A DNA stretch of 64,000 nt from Rhinopomastus cyanomelas. Its lineage: Eukaryota > Chordata > Aves > Bucerotiformes > Rhinopomastidae. This document shows, piece after piece, positions 49,656 to 60,373 of this stretch. Within the stretch, counting starts at the first letter, position 1. Every line of letters begins with the position of its first letter. The notes below the pieces were generated by a model, which ran no database searches, was not told the origin of the DNA, and worked only from the letters and a program-made list of their open reading frames with translations. A program made the translations under genes and the position numbers. The stretch lies in contig VXBP01003514.1 in assembly GCA_013400115.1 (NCBI GenBank), positions 255,888 to 319,887 on the forward strand. Reading direction: 5' to 3'.

Positions 49656-52435
49656 GTGAGTAGAGGACTTCCCAGATGTGTCATAACTGGCATGTTCCAC
49701 TTCCCCCTGAGGTTATTTCTCATTCTTTCCATTCCCAGGACGCTCTGGAATCCTTTCTCTCCCGTTTTCAGAGCTGCTGAGGAGGGCTGCCATCAGCCAC
49801 ACACAGCACTTGCTAATTCAGTGGGGCTTGTTGTTTGATGTGAAGAAGGGAAGTGAGTGGTCCGTAGAATAAAAAGGGGTTGGCTGTGCTCAGAGTGAAA
49901 AACAAGGTGGCAGTAAGGCTGTGGCAACCTTTACATCTATTTTTTTGGCCATATAGAGAATAACAAAAAGAGCCTGAAATGTCCTGTGAAAGCTGCTGTT
50001 AACAAAGGTAACGCCAAACTCACACTCAGCCGCACAATAGAGGTTGAATTTCCAGTGTCATTAGCTGTGCTCTGGTTAAATTCTTTCAAGAAGACCAGTA
50101 ACACCAGTGCCCAAGGGCATTAGGAGGTGGCTATGTCGTAAACTCATAAAAGGAGCTCATCCAGGTGAAGGAACTGGGGTGGAGTGGGTGATGGTACCAG
50201 AGCTCACGGAGGGGAAAGACTCACCAGACAAAGCAGTACTTGGTTCGTTGTGTTCATGCTTAATTAGGGTGGAACATGGCAGGATAATGGTGTCAGAGAG
50301 CAGACATCCCCCCTCCTGGGGTAAAACTGAAATGGCTCTTCTGCCTCATTCTCAACCAAAGCCACGTGAGCTTTGCATGGTCTAAAGCAATGCAACCCTC
50401 TGTTGCGGCACAGCAGTATGGCTTGAAAAGACGTGGCCTGCGAGCACCTCTTGGCATTAATATCCCATCTTGGAAATGATCTACCCACTTGTTCTTTAAA
50501 ACAGGATCAGCTAAAGGCCACCCCTCATCAAGTCAGTCCAGGGGTGGTAGGAAGGGGTTGGGGTCTGAGTCTTGCATGTGCGATCTCCCAGCACTTAGCT
50601 GAACATCTGTCAGTTCAGCCCAGCTTTTCAGAAATTGATGCTTAATTAATTAATGAGATCACATCTTTAAAAATGAAATGCAATTAGTTATCTTAAAGGA
50701 AATCCCAGTGGTCCTCTACCTTGTTTACAACTGCTTACTTTGCGGAGACATCGTGCCCTGAAAATGCAGGTGCAGCTGATGCTGTGTTATTTTAGCACGT
50801 CTTTGGAGCGAAGGGTTTAGGTTAAATGGAGAAGAGAGATGGGATCCTTAAGGAAAAGGAGAGAGAAACAGCAAAGGCAGGTGTGGAGCAAAGCTGTGAG
50901 GGGCTGAGGAGATGGCTGAGGACCTGCAGCCACTCTGGCCTGGGCAGACCCGGTCAAGTAAGCATTCAGTGAGCACCAAGCACCCCCACCTCGGCAGGTT
51001 CTGCTCCACGTCCTGCCTGGCATCTCGGGCATCCCGCTGCCTGCCAGTCCTCCTCGCTGTGGGCTCCTGATGTGTGCTCATCTGATGACATTTCCCTCAT
51101 TCCTTCTTCAGTGCTCTTCCTCCTCCCACCAGACTCCAGAGGATGGAGTTTTCACCTCGAGGTTGCTGAGCAAAAATCTCCCCGAGGCAGAAAGGGAAGA
51201 ATGAGCTGTCCCTTCAATTCATAGCTGGAGTAGCCAAGACCGGCCCTGCCTAAAGGGGTGTTCAGAGAACGTGCAAATCTGTGGGGTTTTGATGAAGTTT
51301 TGGCTGTTTGTTGTGTACAGGTCACTCTTTTCAGCTGGAGATTAAAGATCAGACAGGTTTGGACTGACCAAATAACTTACAAGGACAGAAACAGAAGATG
51401 TAGGCATCTCAAATGGATTTTGACCAATGTGATTTACAGGTGATGGCCAATTGCTGTCACTTGGAGCAAAAGCCCTTTTCCCTGCAGAGGAGGTTTAACG
51501 TTCCTCTGGAACATTAAAATGGTCCTTGAGAGGTGACTCTGTGGTGACTATTGTTTGTAAAAACAAATGCAAGTTACTACTGGAAGGGGCTGCCCAGGGG
51601 GTTGTGGAGTCTCCTTCTCTGGAGAAGTTTCAAACCCACCTGGAGATGTTCCTGTGCGACTTGGTCTGGGTGATCCTGCTGTGGTGGGGGGATTGGACTG
51701 GGTGATCTTTGGAGATCCCTTCCAATCCCTAATGATCCTATGATTCTATGAAATGGAATCGTGTTCCAAGTCTCAGAGCTCTTGTGTCTTGCAACAGTGC
51801 TAATTAAAGATGGGACTAAAACCTTTGCCACCATCAGACTGCAAAGGCAACAGGGGTTTCATAAGGAGGGGGGGAAAGTGATGAACTCGGTGAGCAGTGA
51901 ACCCACTTCCCTGGCAGCGGTCCCTCGGCATTCTGGCCGCAGTTCATGACCAGCTGGCTCCCTTCAGTCTGTATCTGAGCTGAGCTCTTTCTCAGATGAT
52001 CCAAACTTGCAGGGGTAGATAAGAGAAGTGAGAAATGTTTGCACATGATATTAATCTGTTTGTCAGATGTCTTGGGTAGAGAAGGACAGATGATCTTGGT
52101 GGTGATTAACCCCCGAAGGAGAAAACCAAATCCACCAAAGGGTGGATTTAGGAGCTGCTCTGCTGGTAATTAGATGAAATCCCAGTCATTTTAGCTATTT
52201 ATTGCTGGCCAATAAAACCCCAGCTGGCTATCAGTAAAGTTGCAGGTGTTAACTTGCAAAATTGTTTTGAGTAAGTAGCATGGGGGGGGCTCCTCCCATG
52301 TGCTCTTGGAAGATGGGTCATTGTGCTCCAGGCAAGGAGTCCTTGTCACAGGGATGAGCTCTCTGTGGTGGCCCTGTGTACTCACTCTTGTTCTCCTCTT
52401 TCCTCCTCTCCACATCCCCCACTCCCTGCTTCCAG
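49656..52435 (+). other. ANO1: ANO1 intron 2
   Basis: GTGAGT to TTCCAG. The intron is mostly unique sequence, with one sense CR1 3' fragment at 51575-51752 and an AT-rich cluster of TAAT motifs near 50641-50700. No other gene is seen. Confidence 0.9.
51575..51752 (+). mobile_element. CR1 LINE 3' fragment
   Basis: Sense, in ANO1 intron 2: CTGGAAGGGGCTGCCCAGG, GTGGAGTCTCCTTCTCTGG, ending TGATCCTATGATTCTATGA. Confidence 0.95.
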
Positions 52436-52759
52436 TTACTGAATTCCCTGTCCAAAAACCCGGATGCTGACTGCAAATACGGACTCTACTTCAGAGATGG
52501 CAAGAGGAAAGTGGACTATATCCTTGTCTATCATTACAAGAAGTCCTCATCAGGGAAGACGCTCACCAGGAGAGTTCAGAATGATTCCAGTGGCCGAAGC
52601 ACCAAGCAGGACCAGCCCCTGCCTGGGAAGGGAGTGCAGCTGGAGATGGGGGAAAGCGAACCGCACGTGGATTACCACGAAGATGACAAGAGGTTTCGCA
52701 GGGAGGAGTACGAAGGGAACCTCGTGGAGGCCGGGCTGGAGCTGGAACGCGATGAGGAC
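52436..52759 (+). CDS. ANO1: ANO1 coding exon 3 (residues 80-187)
   Basis: The acceptor is a C/T-rich tract ending TTCCAG at 52435 and the donor is GTAAGG at 52760. The exon is 324 nt, 108 codons, phase 0 at both ends. It encodes LLNSLSKNPDADCKYGLYFR followed by DGKRKVDYILVYHYKKSSSG, the start of the anoctamin N-terminal dimerisation domain. A variable Ser/Gln/Gly-rich linker follows (about residues 122-150, with KQDQPLPGKG), then the acidic/basic block YHEDDKRFRREEYEGNL and LELERDED. The cores match mammalian ANO1 almost residue for residue and the linker diverges, as expected. The exon frame stays open past the donor into a CR1 copy (see findings). Confidence 0.97.
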
Positions 52760-52804
52760 GTAAGGAGCTATTTCAAATGGGTAAAGATAAGCAGGACAAC
52801 TGGT

Positions 52805-52980
52805 GTCAAATCCACCAGGGAGGTGGCTGAGTCGCCATCCCTGGCTGTGTTTAAAGATCGTTTGGATGAGGTGCTGAGGGAGCTGGTTTAGGGGTGAACT
52901 TGTAAGGTGGGGTAGATGATTGGACTTGATGATCCCAGGGGCCTTTTCCAGACAGAGTGACTGTGTGATTCTGTGATTCC
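52805..52980 (+). mobile_element. CR1 LINE 3' fragment just after ANO1 exon 3
   Basis: Sense: AATCCACCAGGGAGGTGGC, TTTAAAGATCGTTTGGATG, ending GAGTGACTGTGTGATTCTG. It starts about 45 bp after the exon-3 donor and carries the CR1 ORF2 C-terminus (EVAESPSLAVFKDRLDEVLR, then ELV and stop). Confidence 0.94.
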
Positions 52981-53800
52981 TGTGAGCCTAGTCCTGATGA
53001 AGGATAACTGGGGTGAAATCCTGGGAGACGCTGAGCCGTTCCTGTGAACCTGGCTCTGATTGAGGTTGCACGAGCTCAGCTCTCCCGGAGTTTGGTTCCA
53101 GGTCTGGCAGCACCGTCCTCTCCCCCCAACTGAATTTGTTTCACAGGAATGAGCCGTGGTGTTGCTAATGCTCCACAAAGGGAAGTTTCTTCATTTCTTG
53201 GCCAGGACTCATGACACATCCACGATTGCGACACAGCGTGGTGGTGCCATCCTATCTAGAAGTGAGGCTTAAATTGCTCTGAAGGCTAATCCCAGTGTGG
53301 TGGGTTTACTGGAGTACTCTGTGGTCGGGATCCACTGGAAATTCCAGTTCTGCTGAAAAACACCTGATGCAGACGGTGACATGTTTACACCTCGCACGGA
53401 GCTGGAGAGAACAAAGTTTGTTCGGGAGGCTCTCGTACAAGCTCTAGCTCCGGCGCGTGGGCCTGGACTGCAGTTTGCTCTTTCCATTCTTAGATGTGAA
53501 GAGTACAGCTTGTGACTCCTTCCACCTGTACCCTGAAAACAGAATATTCTATTAAAAGACCATTAGAGCACATAAAAAAATGATGTGTGTGAAGTCCTGC
53601 CAGTGTGTGATTAGTGGAAATAGCCAGGGCTGTATTCATTTCAAAGAAAGCTCGTTGCAATTAACTGACCCAATCAATATGTCTGAAATTCCTGTGATGG
53701 AAGGGGTAAATATTTGTGCTGGTTTTATTGACAGGGTCTACAGGTTGAGATTAAACATCTCGAGCTGCGATCAGAGCGCTGAAAAAATAAACCTGCCACA

Positions 53801-54117
53801 CAGAATCACAGGACATCAGGCATTGGAAGGGACCTCGAAAGATCATCCAGTCCAATCCCCCTGCCACAGCAGGATCATCTAGACCAAGTCACACAGGGAC
53901 TTAGCCCAGCAGGTTTTAAACATCTCCAAGTGAAGGAGACTCCACAACCTCCCTGGGCAGCCCCTTCCAGGGCTCTGTCATCCTCACTGGGAAGAAATTC
54001 CTTCTCATATTGATGTGGAACCTCCTCTGTTCCAGCTGACACCCATTTCCCCTCATGCCTTCACTAGATGACATTGAGAAGAGTCTCCTGACACCCACCC
54101 TTCATGTATTTCTAGAC
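53801..54117 (-). mobile_element. CR1 LINE fragment
   Basis: Antisense young-type copy from CACAGAATCACAGGACATCA to CACCCTTCATGTATTTC. About 20 bp missing near 54085. Confidence 0.95.
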
Positions 54118-54119
54118 AA

Positions 54120-54255
54120 TAGTCACATCTATTATTGACAAATTACAGCCACATTTATAATAGGGGGTGTTTTATAGATCTATAACATAGATACTTATAA
54201 ATGTGTAATATAAATATATATATTTGATATATCCAGAACATATATTTATAGATGC
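54120..54255. repeat. AT-rich low-complexity tract
   Basis: Dense TATA/ATAT steps (AATATAAATATATATATTTG near 54206) follow the antisense CR1 in ANO1 intron 3. No function is visible. Confidence 0.7.
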
Positions 54256-54539
54256 ACACATCAAGTATGTATTTTTGCATGGTGTAATGCAAAAGAACCT
54301 CTCCCACTTGTCTGTCCCCAGGTGGTAATAAGAACCCCTCTCCATCCAACGTGTGAGTTGTGGGGACCTCAAAGCCTGCCTGTGCAAGTCAGAGACATTT
54401 AAATTCTTTGCAAGATAGGAGCTCCACACCTATGACATGGAATGTGATTTCAGATCATGCAGAAGGGCTCAGGGTTCAAGCCAGGGCACTGTAAAATCGA
54501 GAGAATGCTGTCCTTTCAGTGTAAGATACCAAACCTGGT

Positions 54540-54800
54540 CAGGTGATGGGACAAGGGGCACCGGGTGTGAGCTGGAACACAGGAGGTTCCACACCAATGT
54601 GAGAAGGACCTTCTTCCCACTGAGGGTGACTGAGCCCTGGAAGGGGCTGTTCTGGGGGTTGTGGAGTCTCCTTCTCTGGAGATGTTTAAAACCAGCCCAG
54701 ACGTGTTCCTGTGTGACTGGATCCAGGGGATCCTGCTGTGGCAGAGGGATTGGACTGGATGATCTTCTGAGGTCCCCTCCAATCCCTAATGTTCTGCAAT
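54540..54800 (+). mobile_element. CR1 LINE 3' fragment
   Basis: Sense: GGTGATGGGACAAGGGGCAC, GTGGAGTCTCCTTCTCTGG, ending CCTAATGTTCTGCAATTC. Confidence 0.94.
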
Positions 54801-54807
54801 TCACCAA

Positions 54808-54856
54808 GTCATAGAATAGAACCATAGACTCATTAGGGACTGGAAGGGACCCTCTT
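54808..54856 (-). mobile_element. Short CR1 3' terminus
   Basis: Antisense: TCATAGAATAGAACCATAGA, then CATTAGGGACTGGAAGGGAC. It lies tail-to-tail with the preceding sense CR1. Confidence 0.85.
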
Positions 54857-55733
54857 AAACTGTCTTCAGTGACAAAAATCCAAAGGTGCTTGGAAGCCCT
54901 GGCTGGCACTTGTCTCCTCTGAGTTACCAACACCTACAACGGCAGGGCAGGCCATTGCTCTGCGGAGGTCTATTGTTATAACCACTGCCTGAGTCTGCAG
55001 AGCAGTAAATTACAACAGCTCTTTAAAGTTTCATTCCCTTTGGTTTGCTGGGTACCTGCTAGTTTGGTATCACTGTTTTACCCCTGTGGGAGTAGATACC
55101 CCCATGTACTGCCCTCTAGAACAGAGCTCCAGCGGCGTCCAAGCCTCTCTCTAACATGACCACTAATAGTCACCTTTTGCCTTGTTGAATTCTTCCTGCC
55201 AGGTTTCCTATTGAACTGTGTCATGTTCTGTTGTGCAGTGGTTTGATTCACGTCTGCATCTGAGGCTGCATCTTTCTGAATGCAGCTCTGGTGCTTTAAG
55301 ATGCTGAGCAGCTCCAAAGAGGCAGCAAGGACTCTCTCAGCGACGTTAATTGCAACACACTCGTGAAATCAGACCATTTGGCCGGGTGCCTGCGCTTCAA
55401 ATTCAACCGGCTCGGCCTGTATTTGTGTCTGTAGTCATTAGCTTTTACTTCCCAAACAATTTTTATCTGTTTAACCTTGTGGTAATTGTTCTGGAAGACA
55501 ATAGCATTTTGGAGCCAGGTTTTATAGCAACTCGGAGAGGTGTTGGGTGATCGTTCTGTTCTTGGAAAAGAGTCGTCTCAAACAAACGAGATTTATCGTG
55601 TTGGTGGCCCTCGGCTCTTTGTTCCTTAAATGTGCATGAAACTCAGGAGGAAACAAGAATTATCTGAAGTTACTCATTGCACTTATCTTGTAAGAAGTAA
55701 CTAATTCTCTTGCCTTTGTGGTTTTTTTTAAAG

Positions 55734-55832
55734 ACTAAAATCCATGGCATTGGCTTTGTAAAAATACACGCGCCGTGGAACGTATTGTGTCGAGAGGCAG
55801 AGTTTCTTAAGCTCAAGATGCCCACCAAAAAG
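55734..55832 (+). CDS. ANO1: ANO1 coding exon 4 (residues 188-220)
   Basis: The acceptor is a T-run followed by AAAG, ending at 55733, and the donor is GTAAGG at 55833. The exon is 99 nt, 33 codons, phase 0 at both ends. It encodes TKIHGIGFVKIHAPWNVLCR then EAEFLKLKMPTKK, a core strand/helix of the cytosolic dimerisation domain and one of the best conserved parts of the ANO family. No stop or frameshift. A 720-bp sense CR1 starts only 36 bp after the donor. Confidence 0.97.
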
Positions 55833-55868
55833 GTAAGGCCTGATTTTCTTTCCTGTTTTCCTCTGGAA

Positions 55869-56588
55869 GGGTACCAGTACAGGTTGGGGACTGGCCTGTG
55901 GGAGAGCAGCATAGGAGAAAGGGACCTGGGGGTCTTGGTGGCCAGCAGGATGACCATTAGCCAACAATGGGCCCTTGTGGCCAAGAAGACCAGTGGCATC
56001 CTGGGGTGGATCAAAATGGGGGTGGTTAGCAGATGGAGAGAGGTTGTTCTCCCCCTCTACTCTGCCCTGCTGAGACCACAGCTGGAAGATTGTGTCCAGT
56101 GCTGGTCCCCTCAGGTCTACAAGGACACAGAGCTGCTGGAGAGAGTCCAACACAGAGCCACAGAGATGATGAAGGGAGGGGAGCATCTCCCTGCTGAGAA
56201 AAGGATGAGGGAGATGGGGCTCTTGAGCTTGGAAACAAGGAGACTGAAGGGTGACCTCATTCATGTTGATAAGTATGCAAAGGATGGGTGTCAGGAAGAT
56301 GGAGCCAGGCTCTCTCATTGTCATCTAATGATAGGACAAGGGGCAATGGGTGTGAGCTGGAACAGAGGAGGTTCCACCTCAGTCTGAGAAGGAAGTTCTT
56401 CATGGTGAGGGTGACAGAGCAGTGGAAGGGGCTGCCCAGTGGGGTTGTGGAGTCTCCTTCTCTGGAGATGTTTAAGACCCACCTGGATGTGTTCCTGTGT
56501 GACTTGGTCTGGGTGACCCTGCTGTTGCAGGGGCATTGGACTAGATGATTTTTCAAGGTCCCTTCCAATCCCTAATGATTCTATGACT
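55869..56588 (+). mobile_element. Longest CR1 copy (720 bp) just after ANO1 exon 4
   Basis: Sense, 5'-truncated, intact 3' end (TTCCAATCCCTAATGATTC). It encodes the ORF2 C-terminal region in an open frame up to 56387, with words RDLGVLVASRMTISQQWALV and ELLERVQHRATEMM. It begins 36 bp after the exon-4 donor. Confidence 0.96.
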
Positions 56589-56887
56589 CCCAAGAAAGCT
56601 TCTCAGGAGAGGAAGCCACTTGTGGTGTTTGCACAGGGCCTCGGGAACTCCTTCATTTCTTCATCCCAGAAAGCAGTAAATGCCAGAGGAACTGGTGGCT
56701 CAGGAGTCAGTGCCAAGTGTGTCTCCATCAAACACCCCAGTCTGATTATTTGGTGTCAAACATGAGCCATATATGGCTCAGAGTTGAAGCTCGAGGCTTC
56801 CTCTGCCCTCCTTGGTTTGAGGTTCCCACCCATCTGTGTCCTTCTGAGTTTTCACAATAAGTTCTTCTCCTTGAGAGTTCATTGTGT

Positions 56888-57031
56888 TGTACCTGGATGC
56901 ATTTAAAGATCATTTGGATGAGGTGTTGAGGGATCTGGTTTAGGGATGGACTTGTAAGGAAGGGTAGATGGTTGGACTCAATGACCCCAGGGGCCTTTTC
57001 CAACCAGAGTGACCCTGTGATTCTGTGGTTT
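56888..57031 (+). mobile_element. CR1 LINE 3' fragment close to the ANO1 exon 5 acceptor
   Basis: Sense: TTTAAAGATCATTTGGATG, GACTCAATGACCCCAGGGGC, ending ACCCTGTGATTCTGTGG. Its end is about 90 bp from the acceptor. Confidence 0.93.
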
Positions 57032-57120
57032 ATTTACTCGATGGTTTATTCCTTACGGTTCCCTCTCCCAGACGACGACGCAGCAATAAGGCTGAACTGT
57101 TCCTCTCTTTGCCCGCTCAG

Positions 57121-57272
57121 ATGTACCAGATCAATCAGACCCACGGCCTTCTGAAGAAGATCAACTCCGTCATTCAGAAAATCACGGAGCCCATCCAGCC
57201 CAAAGTAGCAGAGCACAAACCGCAGACGGTGAAGCGCCTCTCCTACCCCTTCTCCAGAGAGAAGCAGCACTT
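57121..57272 (+). CDS. ANO1: ANO1 coding exon 5 (residues 221-271)
   Basis: The acceptor is a pyrimidine tract ending CGCTCAG at 57120 and the donor is GTAAGT at 57273. The exon is 152 nt: 50 codons plus two bases (TT) that make Leu271 with the first base of exon 6. It encodes MYQINQTHGLLKKINSVIQK, ITEPIQPKVAEHKPQTVKRL and SYPFSREKQH, matching human ANO1 with conservative changes. This basic cytosolic segment precedes the first membrane helix. A short sense CR1 ends about 90 bp before the acceptor. Confidence 0.97.
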
Positions 57273-57508
57273 GTAAGTCAAAGCTTTCTGTGGATATTCG
57301 TGTCGACAGGTTCTGGTAGCAGCCAGGACACCAAAGGAAGGAAGGGGAAATGACCATCAGCACTGTGCTTGGGATTTTCATACAGAGTTACTTCCATTCT
57401 GCAGTAACTACTGGGGGGAGGAATGAGGCTTTGCAGAGCCCCTCTGTGAAATCTCTGGCTTTGAGGCTGTTGGGTCATGGGTATATTTGTATCTGTTACC
57501 CCAAAAAA

Positions 57509-57679
57509 GCCAGCTCTGCTCAGTGCCATCTAATGGTAGAACAAGAGGCAGTGGTGTGAGCTGGAACAGAGGAGCTTCCACATCAGTAGGAGAAGGACCT
57601 TCTTCCTGGTGAGGGTGACAGAACAGTGGAAGGGGCTGCCCAGGGGGGTTGTGGAGCCTCCTTCTCTGGAGGCTGATAA
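57509..57679 (+). mobile_element. CR1 LINE fragment lacking its 3' end
   Basis: Sense: CTCTGCTCAGTGCCATCTAA, GGAGCTTCCACATCAGTAGG, GTGGAGCCTCCTTCTCTGG. It stops inside the ORF2 C-terminus without the terminal octamers. Confidence 0.93.
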
Positions 57680-58144
57680 AAGTCAGAACCATTTCATTCA
57701 TCTGGTGTACGGGCAGCTCGCACAGGTTCTGCCAACCAGGCCTTGTCTTTGGAAATGTTCTGAAGTCAGTGGTAACTTTGCCATCAATTTCAGCAAGAAG
57801 AGCATGTAAACGTGGGTGTAGGGGGGGAAAAAACCATGAGGTGGGGCCCAGCCAAAGTTTTTGACTGCCCTGGATTGCTTTGCTGCTGCTCTTCCTTGGC
57901 CAACATCCCGGTGGAGAAGCTTTGAAGCTTTGTTTAGGCGTGTGCCAGCTGGAACTAGTCACAGTCCTGGGCAAGGATTTCTTCACCCCGCATACACGGG
58001 GTTGAGTTTTCAATCAAGGGATGCAGAAGGCTGATAAGGGCTGTGTACTAGGATTACAAACAGATTAGTTGGACCAGTCGATAGATGTGACATTTGCCAT
58101 GTTCCTGGGCTTGCAGGAAATCAGTTTGTTTATTGCACGTAGGA

Positions 58145-58532
58145 TGCTCCTACAGAGAGAGATGGGGTTGTTCAACCTGAAGAGGAGAAGGCTCCTGAGG
58201 GACCTTTCAGTGACCTCCAGTCCCTAAAAGGGGCTGTCAGAAGGCTGGGGAGGACTGTTCACACGGGCAGGGAACAATCAGACAAGAACTTATGGGTTTG
58301 AGCTAGAAAAGAGCAGAGTTAGGCTGGACATGAGGAACCAGTAGTTGACTCTGAGGGTGGGGGGATCCCCGGAACAGGCTGCCTAGAGAGGTGGTGGAGG
58401 TCCCATCTCCAGAGCCATTCAAGGATGGGGCTCTGGGCAATCTGCTCTAGCTAGAGATGGCCCTGCTTGCTCTAGGGGTTTGGTCCAGATGACCTTTGGA
58501 GGTCCCTTCTAACCCAGCTCTGTGCTCCGTGG
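58145..58532 (+). mobile_element. Older CR1 fragment
   Basis: Sense, diverged subfamily: GAGGAGAAGGCTCCTGAGGG, GAGAGGTGGTGGAGGTCCC, TGACCTTTGGAGGTCCCTTC. Confidence 0.87.
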
Positions 58533-58937
58533 CTCAGGCATGGATGTGCCTTGTGCTGTTTGCAGTGGGGACCTTTTTTAGCAAGACCACGGGTGCCTTT
58601 GAAAGAGAGGTCAGAGTGGCCTTGCTGGGTTTCAAGCACAGGCAGGTGATTAGGAGAAAAATTCAGGGCCAGGAGTGATTTGGAACCCACTTAAATGACC
58701 ATCAGCCATTGAGAGAAAATCCTGTGAATATATAAACCCAGTGAAACGTGCAAGCAGCCTCTTTAAAACAGGAGAGTTGGGAATGATTTTGTTTTTAATG
58801 AGTTTTCTATGAGCTGGTCTTTAATGGTAGCTCTGAGAGACCCCCAGGAGAAAAGGAAATATTGAAGGGGTCAACAAGAGCAGGAAATTACTGGCTGTTT
58901 TTTAAACCTAATGGGCTTCCTCCTCATCTTTTAACAG

Positions 58938-58992
58938 ATTTGATTTGTCTGACAGAGATTCCTTCTTTGACAGCAAAACGAGAAGCACTATA
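58938..58992 (+). CDS. ANO1: ANO1 coding exon 6 (residues 271-289)
   Basis: The acceptor TTTTAACAG ends at 58937 and the donor is GTAAGT at 58993. The exon is 55 nt: one base completing Leu271, then FDLSDRDSFFDSKTRSTI. It differs from human by a Lys/Arg exchange. Skipping this exon would shift the frame, so it should be constitutive. It lies between two CR1-bearing introns. Confidence 0.96.
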
Positions 58993-59135
58993 GTAAGTAC
59001 TGCATGTGAATAATTAATGGTGGACACTGCCTGAGTGTTAATTAGCCCCGTTGCCAGCTTTAGTGCGGTGCCTGCTGCAAGTCTGCTTTCCCTAACCAAA
59101 GGCCAGTGCCAGTTCTTCGGTCCCATCTTGGAGAT

Positions 59136-59510
59136 GGGAGCTAAGCTTGGAGAAAAGGAGACTCAGAGGTGGCCTCATTAATGTTGATAAGTATGTGAAG
59201 GGTGGGTGGCAGGAGGATGGAGCCAGGCTCTGCTCAGGGGCATCTAGTGATAGGACAGGGGGCAATGGGTGTGAGCTGGAGCAGAGGAGGTTCCACATCA
59301 GTGTGAGAAGGAACTTCTTCCCAATGAGGGTGACAGAGCCCTGGAAGGGGCTGCCCAGGGGGGTTGTGGAGTCTCCTTCTCTGGAGATGTTTAAAACTGA
59401 CCTGGACATGTTCCTGTGTGACTGGGTCTAGATGATCCTGCTGTGGCAGGGGGGTTGGACTGGATGATCTTTCAAGGTCCCTTCCACTCCCTAATGATTC
59501 CATGATTCAT
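59136..59510 (+). mobile_element. CR1 LINE 3' fragment
   Basis: Sense young-type copy: GCTTGGAGAAAAGGAGACTC, AACTTCTTCCCAATGAGGG, ending CTAATGATTCCATGATTC. A 94-codon ORF2 remnant is open. Confidence 0.95.
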
Positions 59511-60373
59511 TGAAATTCTTTAGGATGGCGTTAAAAGCATCAAGGTTTGTGATTCTTATTTGATGTTATTTTACAGTAATTATGATTTTTTCATATTTAA
59601 CCTTCAAGTTTGCATGAAGGAAATGCCACAAGGACAGAAAATGGTGTTCTGATGGTTCAAGCATCTCTTCACCCCCATGACACCCACAAGTGTGACGCAC
59701 ACGTGTGCAGCACTGGGCCGAGACACTGGCCACTGGGCTGAGCCATTTCTGCCTCGGAGGGTCCCTCTGCCCCTTCAGTGCTGTAATGGGACTTCTCTTG
59801 TAATTAAACTCGTGCAGTTCCCCTGCAGAAATGAAGCCTAAGACAGGAATAAACCACAAGCCACACTTGAAGGCTGCCTTGTGTCCTACAGAACTTCCAG
59901 TAGGGAAGGTGTAGTCCACTTTATAGCCACTGAGGGGATGCTTAGATATATATAGGGACTGTCTATATGTTTCATATATCGAAAGGGCAGCTTCTGTGGC
60001 ATCCAGGGCAGTTGGAAGGGAAAATGCCAAGCAGCTCTTGCTGCAACACACCTCAACGTGGACTCTGGCCCAGCCCACTGGGTGCTAATCGGCCGTTGGA
60101 ATGTGAGCGTGAATGTGCTATTATCTTACAGTTAACATTAGTCAATTTGGGATGCTAAGTGGTTTCAAAAAGAGCTTGTATCGCAGTTATAGCTGCCTTT
60201 TATTGCTGTGGTGATAAGGGGAGTGGGATATCTGACTTCCCTTTCCTGCTTTGCAGTCCCAGTGTGTGGGCATCATGAGGTGGTTCCCGTGTAGACTGAA
60301 GTGCACTGACGTGGTGTGAGGGCAGGTTATCGGGGTAGGTGAGTTTGACCAGGGAAGGCAGAGGCAGTGGCAC

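Larger units (their letters stand above)
52760..55733 (+). other. ANO1: ANO1 intron 3
   Basis: GTAAGG to AAAG. The intron contains CR1 pieces at 52805-52980 (+), 53801-54117 (-), 54540-54800 (+) and 54808-54856 (-), and an AT-rich tract with TATA/ATAT steps at about 54120-54255. The intervals 52981-53800 and 54857-55733 show nothing recognisable. Confidence 0.9.
55833..57120 (+). other. ANO1: ANO1 intron 4, mostly CR1
   Basis: GTAAGG to CTCAG. About two thirds of this 1288-bp intron is CR1: 55869-56588 and 56888-57031, both sense. The remaining unique sequence (56589-56887) shows nothing recognisable. Confidence 0.9.
57273..58937 (+). other. ANO1: ANO1 intron 5
   Basis: GTAAGT to TTAACAG. 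It contains two sense CR1 segments, 57509-57679 and 58145-58532. The intervals 57680-58144 and 58533-58937 show no recognisable feature. Confidence 0.9.
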
